Shown here piece after piece: positions 1-11,200 of a DNA stretch of 64,000 nt. Below the pieces are notes generated by a model, which saw nothing but the letters and a program-made list of their open reading frames with translations, was not told the origin of the DNA and ran no database searches. The stretch is from Reticulitermes speratus. Lineage: Eukaryota; Arthropoda; Insecta; Blattodea; Rhinotermitidae. Position 1 is the first letter of the stretch, and the number at the start of each line of letters is the position of its first letter. The stretch spans positions 2,889,244 through 2,953,243 of the forward strand of contig JAJKFL010000012.1 of assembly GCA_021186555.1 (NCBI GenBank), written 5' to 3'. The translations under genes and the position numbers were made by a program.

Positions 1-90
1 ACATAAATACACTGTGTGGGCAGAACATAGAATTGTTGAATGTTAAACCTGGTGGTACCTATAGTAACCACTGGGCATTAAAGAGTTCAA
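1..90 (-). mobile_element. TTAA-type 114-bp-satellite element, left-truncated by window edge
   Basis: Reads as the terminal part of the family described at 40481-41870, in reverse: end of a 114-bp unit, then the cactgtgtgggcagaac block, then the agtaaccactggg terminus and a decayed terminal repeat (attaaagagttcaa). The array itself lies off the left edge. Confidence 0.7.
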
Positions 91-921
91 CATTATCACG
101 AACACAGGACCTCTCAGCATGTAAACAGGACCTTATATCTATCTTTCCACAATAATCAGCATATGTTACCATCCCTCACAGCTGACAGTAATGTTATACG
201 CATTTCTGCGGTGCTTAGAGACTTCCTGCTAAACAGACTAACCAGAAATTCTGTGAACCAGCGAGAAGAACGCCTGCTGTTAAAGTCAGCATCCCAACTG
301 ACAGAGCAAGCCGATCAATTGACCTCCCTACACATGGCCAATACTGTTTTCCCCTCTGGCGTGTAATAATGTCCAAGACCTTCGCTGTGTCACATCAGGA
401 GGCCATGGAGCAAACATCGTTACGTCACAACGACCTTGTAAGCGAGTAATTAGGCGCTCAGGGAGTTCGAAAATTGATCAGGCAGTCTTTCGGCCCACGG
501 AACACTCTTTGATCAGTATAATACTGTAAATCAACACAAATATGCACAGTGTTACTGATAGAACCTAAATATTTTACGTCAAGAATATTCGAGCGTGCGC
601 TAGAGGTCAGCATCGCCTTTGAGTTCCGCAACACATCGTACAGCTGGGTCAGTTGGGCTGCCTGCGTGGCGAGGGGAATATTACAGCCTTGTCAAGGCCG
701 ACCGCTGAGATGCTGGTGGAGGACCCAGGCATAATTCCTGATTTAACGGCACTTTATCAACTGCACTGTCTTAGAACTTTCTCTAAAAAGAACAAAGATT
801 GAAAACAAAGTATTTGGAAATATGAATTAAAGATAAATAAAGATTAGAAAATTAAGCGACATCGTAGAAGATATCTCTGAAGTCGAAATGATGTTAAGCA
901 CATGTAAATACGCTGAGAGAA
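91..921. other. No recognisable feature
   Basis: Only short ORFs of about 60 codons with no family resemblance. No repeat, splice-flanked exon or RNA gene was recognised. Confidence 0.5.
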
Positions 922-1425
922 GAGGTTTAGTTAGCTCCACTCATTCTTAGTGAGCTCCACTCATTCTTAGTGAGCTCCACTCATTCTTAGTGAGCTCCAC
1001 TCATTCTTAGTGAGCTCCACTCATTCTTAGTGAGCTCCACTCATTCTTAGTGAGCTCCACTCATTCTTAGTGAGCTCCACTCATTCTTAGTGAGCTCCAC
1101 TCATTCTTAGTTAGCTCCACTCATTCTTAGTGAGCTCCACTCATTCTTAGTGAGCTCCACTCATTCTTAGTGAGCTCCACTCATTCTTAGTTAGCTCCAC
1201 TCATTCTTAGTGAGCTCCACTCATTCTTAACGTCGGCACCAGATGGAGGTGAGTGGTCAGCTTCATACCCAGGCCACTTTGCCCCGGGGAAAAGAACCCC
1301 GGTACCCATTCAACAGGAGGCTGGGTGGGCCCCACAGCCGGTTTGGCGGTTTTTGAGAAGAGAAAATCTCCTGCCCCTGCCGAGAATCGCACCCCGAACT
1401 GTGCAGCCAGCCCGTAGCCTAATAA
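922..1425 (-). mobile_element. SINE family S2 with internal minisatellite expansion
   Basis: Read in reverse, 1425 down to 1231 gives the tRNA-like head (gctggctgcacagttcggggtgcgattctcgg), then gcaggagattttctcttctc, then the body with ccggggttcttttcc. The body is followed directly by 15 copies of a 20-bp unit (931-1230). That unit equals the gaatgagtggagct segment near the S2 3' end seen at 43091 and 20943, so the minisatellite grew inside the SINE. Confidence 0.75.
931..1230. repeat. 20-bp minisatellite, 15 copies
   Basis: Unit tgagctccactcattcttag repeats exactly every 20 bp. The only variation is tgag/ttag at the unit start and the final ttaa. The near-perfect identity implies recent expansion or homogenisation. 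Confidence 0.97.
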
Positions 1426-1609
1426 TTCTACTGACTACAGTTACAGTCTTTGCGCCTGTCTGTTTTGACAGCGCACGGCACGTTACGTAAGTCACGTGAC
1501 TGCAACTGCCGTCTCGTGCTTTATACCGCGGACCTAACAGAGAACACCCAAGCACTAACCACCCAACCAAACAACTGATTCTTCCCGAGAAGCCAATATT
1601 TCCTCAGCT

Positions 1610-1842
1610 AGTCACGGAATTCCACGCATTTTACGGAACATAAATGTTCATTACCGTGTTCAAAAAAGCCGCCAGTCCACGCCCCCATCATATTTCTTGA
1701 AGATCCATTGTAATACTATGTTCCTATCTATGCCTAGGTCTTCCAAATGGTCTATCTCCCTCAGGGTTCCCCACCACAGCCCTGTATGCACCTCTCCTTT
1801 ACTCCATACGTGCCACGTGCCTCGCCCATCACATTCCTTCAT
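1610..1842 (-). pseudogene. LINE ORF C-terminal remnant (decayed)
   Basis: Reverse translation of 1842-1660 gives a segment containing [20 protein letters not shown] and then [11 protein letters not shown] frameshift then leads to NTVMNIYVP followed by a stop. This follows the pattern of a very common insect retrotransposon C-terminus (RW-DNI-MDL ... DW-DLAQDRDRWR ... VNAVMNLRVP). Related fragments occur here at 41985-42160, 48080-48350 and 53270-53460. Clade is not assigned; RTE/Jockey-like is a guess. Confidence 0.5.
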
Positions 1843-1850
1843 CTAAACAC

Positions 1851-2127
1851 CCAAAGGCATTACGACAGTGACTCCGCACGCACTGTATACTCATCAAATG
1901 AGACAGCAAATACACATGTGCCTTCTATAGCAACCGCACGTACGCATCCATCACGTTGACTTTGTCTGCACAGTCACGTAACTAACGTAGCTGACAAAGC
2001 GACCTTCGTACGTCAAAGCGTTACGTAATGCTGACTGATTACTACGACAACCGCTGCCCTTCAGGACGAGACGGGCATATGTACAGACGTCAAGTCCATC
2101 ATCACCTTCTAACACATTCGCATGAAT
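1851..2127. other. No recognisable feature
   Basis: Unique-looking sequence with no supported gene or repeat. Confidence 0.4.
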
Positions 2128-2627
2128 GACAATTCACTTCACTGTTTCCTGCAGCACTTACTGACAGTTCCAACAGTGACAATTCACTTCACTGTTCCCT
2201 GCAGCACTTACTGACAGTTCCAACAGTGACAATTCACTTCACTGTTTCCTGCAGCATTTACTGACAGTTCCAACAGTGACAATTCACTTCACTGTTCCCT
2301 GCAGCACTTACTGACAGTTCCAACAGTGACAATTCACTTCACTGTTTCCTGCAGCATTTACTGACAGTTCCAACAGTGACAATTCACTTCACTGTTCCCT
2401 GCAGCACTTACTGACAGTTCCAACAGTGACAATTCACTTCATTGTTTCCTGCAGCACTTACTGACAGTTCCAACAGTGACAATTCACTTCACTGTTTCCT
2501 GCAGCACTTACTGACAGTTCCAACAGTGACAATTCACTTCACTGTTCCCTGCAGCACTTACTGACAGTTCCAACAGTGACAATTCACTTCACTGTTTCCT
2601 GCAGCACTTACTGACAGTTCCAGCAGT
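2128..2627. repeat. 50-bp minisatellite, 10 copies, partly as 100-bp dimers
   Basis: Unit begins gacaattcacttcactg and ends gttccaacagt, with a period of exactly 50 bp. Units 1-6 alternate gtttcct and gttccct types. Units 2, 4 and 6 match each other, as do 3 and 5 (gcattt), so the amplified block was partly a 100-bp dimer. Confidence 0.97.
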
Positions 2628-2689
2628 GACAAAACGGACAGAGCACGAAGTAACGGTGTGGCTTGTACAGGACGTGTACATGATGATAC

Positions 2690-2880
2690 GAGTTTCACGG
2701 CCGAGCAGTTAAAAAGCAATCGTTCGTTGATATTCGGAAGGTCCCGGGTTCAAATATCAGCGGAATCTCGACTATTCTGACTGAAAATGTTCGTGATTTT
2801 CCCAGTCCCTCTAGTAAATGCTGGGACGGTTCACTGATCAGGAGAGGGCCGCTCTGTTACCCATTATAATCACTCTGTCA
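2690..2880 (+). mobile_element. tRNA-derived SINE family S4
   Basis: Head has a box-B-like block (ggtcccgggttcaaatatc near 2741), then a conserved body (gattttcccagtccctctagtaaatgctgggacggttc). The same body recurs at 37695-37760 (-), 37985-38112 (-), 47605-47830 (+), 50765-50910 (+) and 59760-59850 (+, head only). Confidence 0.6.
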
Positions 2881-3107
2881 CTCACCAGTCAGCCGATCAC
2901 TGACTGACGTATTAACAGCCGTCGAACACAACAGCATCGCACACGATATCACAGTAACGTTCCGTCTCCTCTTAGCTACACACGATCACAGTGACACTTT
3001 ACTTCTGACCAAACAGTTAGCAGGCATACATCTTTATGATCACTGATCTCGCATAACTATAAGTACAAAAGGCAAATGTTTCCCTGTGCAGGCTATGAAG
3101 ATATATG

Positions 3108-3265
3108 GGGAAGTTGAGATTCGGCGCTAGAGGGGAGTGAGCAGTCAGCTTCACGCCCCGGCCGCTCTATCCCTTGGTAAAGAACTCCCGGTATACAAAG
3201 AACAGGAGGCTGGGTGAGTCCCAGAGCCGATCTGAAGGCTTTACAGAAGAGATTAATCACGATTC
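3108..3265 (-). mobile_element. SINE S2 3' fragment
   Basis: In reverse it carries the S2 body: cccacccagcctcctg..., a ccgggagttctttacc block, and cggccggggcgtgaagctgac. The tRNA-like head is missing. Confidence 0.65.
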
Positions 3266-3289
3266 CTCGGACATCCAGCTCGTGTTCCA

Positions 3290-3475
3290 AGTCACTATGC
3301 TGACTGAGCTATGCCGTACTCTCACTATACTGAGCTTCCCATCGTCTGAGCCACTATACTGACTGAGCTACGTAGTACTCCGAGTCACTATGCTGACTGA
3401 GCTATGCCGTACTCTCTGACTATACTGACTGAGCCTTCCCATGCTGAGTCCCTTGACTATACTGACTGAGCTATC
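3290..3475 (+). repeat. Imperfect short tandem repeats (actgactgagct type)
   Basis: About five degenerate copies of a 30-40 bp unit built on ctatactgactgagctatgccgtactc. Spacing is irregular and interrupted by cttcccat blocks. Confidence 0.7.
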
Positions 3476-4619
3476 CTGTCCCCACGATCGTAGCGCGTGC
3501 CAGTAACAGGACCATCACTGCAGACAACACTGGCAGCATACCAACACAGTAATGGCGCAACACCTCGCCAAACAATAACACAATCACACCTACAGACGAT
3601 AAATTCATCAACCGTCTCTGTGGAGGTGTATAAACACTAGGACTGCGGGGTCCGGATGTTTCGCCACATTTGTCTGTATTGGCGTGTGAATTTGTGGCAC
3701 TTGATGCGTTACAAACGCAAGACGTCTGACCGGTAGCATCAATAGGCCTACTGAAGAACACACTATCGGAACTTCTTGAACAATTTGTCCACGCAGAACA
3801 GTATATCGCCAGGCCACAAGCACGTGGCAGCCAGTCTCGCTCCTCTTCGATGGTCAGTCGAACCATTAGCTGCTATCATGCTTCCTTAACACGAACATAT
3901 AATCCGACTCTGATGAAGGGGGCAAAAAGTGTCTTCGAAACGTATCTAACTCAGACATGAATCAATATTTTTGTGCACTTACTGACCGTGAAAGTTTCAC
4001 ACAACAGATAACCGGTGTGGGAGCGCAGGTGGGGGGAGGGGGGGGGGGGTGCAGAAATTGGTCGATCGCCCCCGGCGGCAAAGCCCGAGGGTGGGAAAAT
4101 CAATATTATAAACGAAAGGCTGTGATCTTGTGCTCAATAAACTTTAAATTATTGAGCCAAAAATTGAACTTCAATAAATAATTGTAATTTGTAAGTTCGC
4201 AATTTCTGTTAGCGGCCGCCACTGATCACTCCAAACGTACCGACGTATTTACCATCAGTGTCTCGACCAGTGCCATTCAACGCACGAGATACCAGTTACA
4301 GACAGAGGACCTACGGCCTGCATTTGTTTACTGTTTGGCAAGATCAGCGAAAGCAACACTTTCCGCTATCTGCTGGTACTTCAGGCTAAATATTCGGGGG
4401 TTTAAAACATTGTGAAGTACTGTATAGGTTACCATGTACAGAAAGTAGCGGCAGGCTTCCTACAGCCAGACGCAGATAACGCATCTTGTCACGCTGATTT
4501 GTCTGGATCTGACTGTGGGTTACTCAATCAAATGAATCCACATTTGGGTCCAAGGTCACAGCACGATGGGTACGTTATTGGTTGCACTAGTTGGTATAAA
4601 TTGGGCCTACTAATCAACG
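3476..4619. other. No gene recognised; one hammerhead-like core
   Basis: A 131-codon reverse ORF (3471-3866) has no family resemblance I can defend. A ctgatga ... cgaaacgt pair lies at 3910-3943, and a G-tract at 4031-4050. Nothing else was supported. Confidence 0.4.
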
Positions 4620-4802
4620 TTAACCCTCTACAGCGCAGTGGCTACTGTATGTACCACGTGCTTTAACGTCAGACAACACTGTGTTTTGCCCACACAGTGT
4701 ATTTACGTGCTCCATACGATTGCCACACTAAACAGCGATTACTTGTCTGAACAGAATGGCTTCTGTAATGGAGACGGCGTTCTCTGCGAGGCAGGAAATT
4801 AA
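4620..4802 (+). mobile_element. Diverged solo copy of the TTAA element
   Basis: Begins TTAACCCTCTACAG at 4620. It then follows the family order: gcagtggctactgtatgtacc, cccacacagtgtatttacgtg, aacagcgattac, ggagacgg. A TTAA occurs again at 4799-4802. Heavily mutated, with a single internal unit, so an old insertion. Confidence 0.6.
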
Positions 4803-4859
4803 TTTCTAAATACTTTTTACAAAAGTTTTATCAAACCATATTTCAAAAAATTAAAGATT

Positions 4860-5200
4860 ATGACACTGCCTATGTATATAATATATATATATGAAATTCT
4901 TCTATACATTAAAATGTCCTTAAGTAAATTCAAAACTAATTCTATGTTTCATTTGCATGATACAAGGACTAAGTCAGATTTATTCATTACAAGCCACAAC
5001 ACCCAACTATTCGAACACAGTATTGCTTACAACGGTGCGCTTGTTTACAACAAACTGCCTAGCAAGATATAAGTGTTAAGTCCATAATAAAATTCAAGAA
5101 GATACTTAGCAACTTCCTACTTGAAAAGAGTTTTTATTTGGTGGAAGAATTTATGACAGTTAACTAATATGTAGGAACTGTGTTAAAGACGTATCTGTGT
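4860..5200 (+). pseudogene. Non-LTR retrotransposon reverse-transcriptase C-terminus
   Basis: The forward frame from 4860 encodes DTRTKSDLFITSHNTQLFEH, SIAYNGALVYNKLPSKI and then a stop. In a shifted frame just downstream, sequence of the form SIIKFKKILSNFLLEKSFYL and VEEFM follows. This matches the conserved tail of LINE reverse transcriptases (TR-K--L--P--T-L-E-S-AY-G-KLYN-LP, then FK--L--FLL-K-FYSVEEF). The tail is intact apart from a stop or frameshift near 5072. The 5' part of the ORF is absent, which is typical 5' truncation. The 3' UTR continues into the giant array. Confidence 0.75.
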
Positions 5201-5235
5201 AATGTAATTGCCTGTGCTTTCTTCTGTGCACTATG

Positions 5236-8200
5236 TTAATCAGTGACTTGTGAGGTCCTGTACATGTATGTAATTATATCAGATTTATGTGTTTGTTGCT
5301 TTTACTGTAATTGTTATACTGTTTACTGTAACTACTGTCTGTACTATGTTAATTAGTGTCTTGTGAGGTCCTGTACATGTATGTAATTATATCAGATTTA
5401 TGTGTTTGTTTGCTTTTACTGTAATTGTTATACTGTTTACTGTAACTACTGTCTGTACTACGTTAATCAGTGACTTGTGAGGTCCTGTACATGTATGTAA
5501 TTATATCAGATTTATGTGTTTGTGTTGCTTTTACTGTAATTGTTATACTGTTTACTGTAACTACTGTCTGTACTATGTTAATAGTGTCTTGTGAGGTCCT
5601 GTACATGTATGTAATTATATCAGATTTATGTGTTTGTGTGCTTTTACTGTAATTGTTATACTGTTTACTGTAACTACTGTCTGTACTACGTTAATCAGTG
5701 ACTTGTGAGGTCCTGTACATGTATGTAATTATATCAGATTTATGTGTTTGTGTGCTTTTACTGTAATTGTTATACTGTTTACTGTAACTACTGTCTGTAC
5801 TACGTTAATCAGTGACTTGTGAGGTCCTGTACATGTATGTAATTATATCAGATTTATGTGTTTGTTTGCTTTTACTGTAATTGTTATACTGTTTACTGTA
5901 ACTACTGTCTCTACTACGTTAATCAGTGACTTGTGAGGTCCTGTACATGTATGTAATTATATCAGATTTATGTGTTTGTTTGCTTTTACTGTAATTGTTA
6001 TACTGTTTACTGTAACTACTGTCTGTACTATGTTAATCAGTGACTTGTGAGGTCCTGTACATGTATGTAATTATATCAGATTTATGTGTTTGTGTGCTTT
6101 TACTGTAATTGTTATACTGTTTACTGTAACTACTGTCTGTACTACGTTAATCAGTGACTTGTGAGGTCCTGTACATGTATGTAATTATATCAGATTTATG
6201 TGTTTGTTTGCTTTTTACTGTAATTGTTATACTGTTTACTGTAACTACTGTCTGTACTATGTTAATCAGTGACTTGTGAGGTCCTGTACATGTATGTAAT
6301 TATATCAGATTTATGTGTTTGTTTGCTTTTACTGTAATTGTTATACTGTTTACTGTAACTACTGTCTGTACTATGTTAATCAGTGACTTGTGAGGTCCTG
6401 TACATGTATGTAATTATATCAGATTTATGTGTTTGTTTGCTTTTACTGTAATTGTTATACTGTTTACTGTAACTACTGTCTGTACTACGTTAATCAGTGA
6501 CTTGTGAGGTCCTGTACATGTATGTAATTATATCAGATTTATGTGTTTGTTTGCTTTTACTGTAATTGTTATACTGTTTACTGTAACTACTGTCTGTACT
6601 ATGTTAATCAGTGACTTGTGAGGTCCTGTACATGTATGTAATTATATCAGATTTATGTGTTTGTTTGCTTTTACTGTAATTGTTATACTGTTTAACTGTA
6701 ACTACTGTCTGTACTATGTTAATCAGTGACTTGTGAGGTCCTGTACATGTATGTAATTATATCAGATTTATGTGTTTGTTTGCTTTTACTGTAATTGTTA
6801 TACTGTTTACTGTAACTACTGTCTGTACTACGTTAATCAGTGACTTGTGAGGTCCTGTACATGTATGTAATTATATCAGATTTATGTGTTGTTTTGCTTT
6901 TACTGTAATTGTTATACTGTTTACTGTAACTACTGTCTGTACTACGTTAATCAGTGACTTGTGAGGTCCTGTACATGTATGTAATTATATCAGATTTATG
7001 TGTTTGTTTGCTTTTACTGTAATTGTTATACTGTTTACTGTAACTACTGTCTGTACTAGTTAATCAGTGACTTGTGAGGTCCTGTACATGTATGTAATTA
7101 TATCAGATTTATGTGTTTGTTTGCTTTTACTGTAATTGTTATACTGTTTACTGTAACTACTGTCTGTACTACGTTAATCAGTGACTTGTGAGGTCCTGTA
7201 CATGTATGTAATTATATCAGATTTATGTGTTTGTTTGCTTTTACTGTAATTGTTATACTGTTTACTGTAACTACTGTCTGTACTATGTTAATCAGTGACT
7301 TGTGAGGTCCTGTACATGTATGTAATTATATCAGATTTATGTGTTTGTTTGCTTTTTACTGTAATTGTTATACTGTTTACTGTAACTACTGTCTGTACTA
7401 CGTTAATCAGTGACTTGTGAGGTCCTGTACATGTATGTAATTATATCAATTTATGTGTTTGTTTGCTTTTACTGTAATTGTTATACTGTTTACTGTAACT
7501 ACTGTCTGTACTATAGTTAATCAGTGACTTGTGAGGTCCTGTACATGTATGTAATTATATCAGATTTATGTTTTGTTTGCTTTTACTGTAATTGTTATAC
7601 TGTTTACTGTAACTACTGTCTGTACTACGTTAATCAGTGACTTGTGAGGTCCTGTACATGTATGTAATTATATCGATTTATGTGTTTGTTTGCTTTTACT
7701 GTAATTGTTATACTGTTTACTGTAACTACTGTCTGTACTATGTTAATCAGTGACTTGTGAGGTCCTGTACAGTATGTAATTATATCAGATTTATGTGTTT
7801 TGTTTGCTTTTACTGTAATTGTTATACTGTTTACTGTAACTACTGTCTGTACTATGTTAATCATGCTTGTGAGGTCCTGTACATGTATGTAATATATCAA
7901 TTTATGTGTTTGTTGCTTTTACTGTAATTGTATACTGTTTACTGTAACTACTGTCTGTACAGTTAATCAGTGACTTGTGAGGTCCTGTACATGTATTAAT
8001 TATATCAGATTATGTTTTGTTTGCTTTTACTGTAATTGTTATACTGTTACTGAACTACTGTCTGTACTAGTAATCAGTGCTTGTGAGGTCCTGTACATGT
8101 ATGTAATTATATCGATTTATGTGTTTGTTGCTTTTACTGTAATTGTTATACTGTTACTGTAACTACTGTCTGTACAGTTATCAGACTTGTGAGGTCCTGT

Positions 8201-11200
8201 ACATGTATGTAATTATATCAATTTATGTGTTTGTTGCTTTTACTGTAATTGTTATACTGTTTACTGTAACTACTGTCTGTACTAGTTAATCAGTGACTTG
8301 TGAGGTCCTGTACATGTATGTAATTATATCAGATTTATGTGTTTGTTTGCTTTTACTGTAATTGTTATACTGTTTACTGTAACTACTGTCTGTACTATGT
8401 TAATCAGTGACTTGTGAGGTCCTGTACATGTATGTAATTATATCAGATTTATGTGTTTGTTTGCTTTTACTGTAATTGTTATACTGTTTACTGTAACTAC
8501 TGTCTGTACTAGTTAATCAGTGACTTGTGAGGTCCTGTACATGTATGAATTATATCAGATTTATGTGTTTGTTGCTTTTACTGTAATTGTTATACTGTTT
8601 ACTGTAACTACTGTCTGTACTAGTTAATCAGTGACTTGTGAGGTCCTGTACATGTATGTAATTATATCGATTTATGTGTTTGTTGCTTTTACTGTAATTG
8701 TTATACTGTTTACTGTAACTACTGTCTGTACTAGTTAATCATGACTTGTGAGGTCCTGTACATGTATGTAATTATATCGATTTATGTGTTTGTTTGCTTT
8801 TACTGTAATTGTTATACTGTTTACTGTAACTACTGTCTGTACTAGTTAATCAGTGACTTGTGAGGTCCTGTACATGTATGTAATATATCAGATTTATGTT
8901 TTGTTTGCTTTTACTGTAATTGTTATACTGTTTACTGTAACTACTGTCTGTACTATGTTAATCAGTGCTTGTGAGGTCCTGTACATGTATGTAATTATAT
9001 CAGATTTATGTGTTTGTTGCTTTTACTGTAATTGTTATACTGTTTACTGTAACTACTGTCTGTACTAGTTAATCAGGACTTGTGAGGTCCTGTACATGTA
9101 TGTAATTATATCGATTTATGTGTTTGTTTGCTTTTACTGTAATTGTTATACTGTTTACTGTAACTACTGTCTGTACTATGTTAATCAGTGACTTGTGAGG
9201 TCCTGTACATGTATGTAATTATATCAGATTATGTGTTTGTTGCTTTTACTGTAATTGTTATACTGTTTACTGTAACTACTGTCTGTACTAGTTAATCAGT
9301 GACTTGTGAGGTCCTGTACATGTATGTAATTATATCGATTTATGTGTTTGTTGCTTTTACTGTAATTGTTATACTGTTTACTGTAACTACTGTCTGTACT
9401 ATGTTAATCAGTGCTTGTGAGGTCCTGTACATGTATGTAATTATATCAGATTTATGTGTTTGTTTGCTTTTACTGTAATTGTTATACTGTTTACTGTAAC
9501 TACTGTCTGTACTAGTTAATCAGTGACTTGTGAGGTCCTGTACATGTATGTAATTATATCAGATTTATGTGTTTGTTTGCTTTTACTGTAATTGTTATAC
9601 TGTTTACTGTAACTACTGTCTGTACTAGTTAATCAGTGACTTGTGAGGTCCTGTACATGTATGTAATTATATCAGATTTATGTGTTTGTTTGCTTTTACT
9701 GTAATTGTTATACTGTTTACTGTAACTACTGTCTGTACTATGTTAATCAGTGACTTGTGAGGTCCTGTACATGTATGTAATTATATCAGATTTATGTGTT
9801 TGTTTGCTTTTACTGTAATTGTTATACTGTTTACTGTAACTACTGTCTGTACTACGTTAATCAGTGACTTGGAGGTCCTGTACATGTATGTAATTATATC
9901 AGATTTATGTGTTTGTTTGCTTTTACTGTAATTGTTATACTGTTTACTGTAACTACTGTCTGTACTACGTTAATCAGTGACTTGTGAGGTCCTGTACATG
10001 TATGTAATTATATCAGATTTATGTGTTTGTTTGCTTTTACTGTAATTGTTATACTGTTTACTGTAACTACTGTCTGTAGTACTATGTTAATCAGTGACTT
10101 GTGAGGTCCTGTACATGTATGTAATTATATCAGATTTATGTGTTTGTGTGCTTTTACTGTAATTGTTATACTGTTTACTGTAACTACTGTCTGTACTATG
10201 TTAATCAGTGACTTGTGAGGTCCTGTTACATGTATGTAATTATATCAGATTTATGTGTTTGTGTTGCTTTTACTGTAATTGTTATACTGTTTACTGTAAC
10301 TACTGTCTGTACTACGTTAATCAGTGACTTGTGAGGTCCTGTACATGTATGTAATTATATCGATTTATGTGTTTGTGTGCTTTTACTGTAATTGTTATAC
10401 TGTTTACTGTAACTACTGTCTGTACTCATGTTAATCAGTGACTTGTGAGGTCCTGTACATGTATGTAATTATATCAGATTTATGTGTTTGTTGCTTTTAC
10501 TGTAATTGTTATACTGTTTACTGTAACTACTGTCTGTACTACGTTAATCAGTGACTTGTGAGGTCCTGTACATGTATGTAATTATATCAGATTTATGTGT
10601 TTGTGTGCTTTTACTGTAATTGTTATACTGTTTACTGTAACTACTGTCTGTACTACGTTAATCAGTGACTTGTGAGGTCCTGTACATGTATGTAATTATA
10701 TCAGATTTATGTGTTTGTTGCTTTTACTGTAATTGTTATACTGTTTACTGTAAACTACTGTCTGTACTATGTTAATCAGTGACTTGTGAGGTCCTGTACA
10801 TGTATGTAATTATATCAGATTTATGTGTTTGTGTGCTTTTACTGTAATTGTTATACTGTTATCTGTAACTACTGTCTGTACTATGTTAATCAGTGACTTG
10901 TGAGTCCTGTACATGTATGTAATTATATCAGATTTATGTGTTTGTGTGCTTTTACTGTAATTGTTATACTGTTTACTGTAACTACTGTCTGTACTAGTTA
11001 ATCAGTGACTTGTGAGGTCCTGTACATGTATGTAATTATATCAGATTTATGTGTTTGTTGCTTTTACTGTAATTGTTATACTGTTTACTGTAACTACTGT
11101 CTGTACTATGTTAATCAGTGACTTGTGAGGTCCTGTACATGTATGTAATTATATCAGATTTATGTGTTTGTGTGCTTTTACTGTAATTGTTATACTGTTT

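Noticed and set aside
3471..3866. 131-codon reverse ORF as a transposase fragment
   Set aside because: It begins MVRLTIEEERD, vaguely like some transposase N-termini, but no further motif follows and cysteine/serine runs look random.
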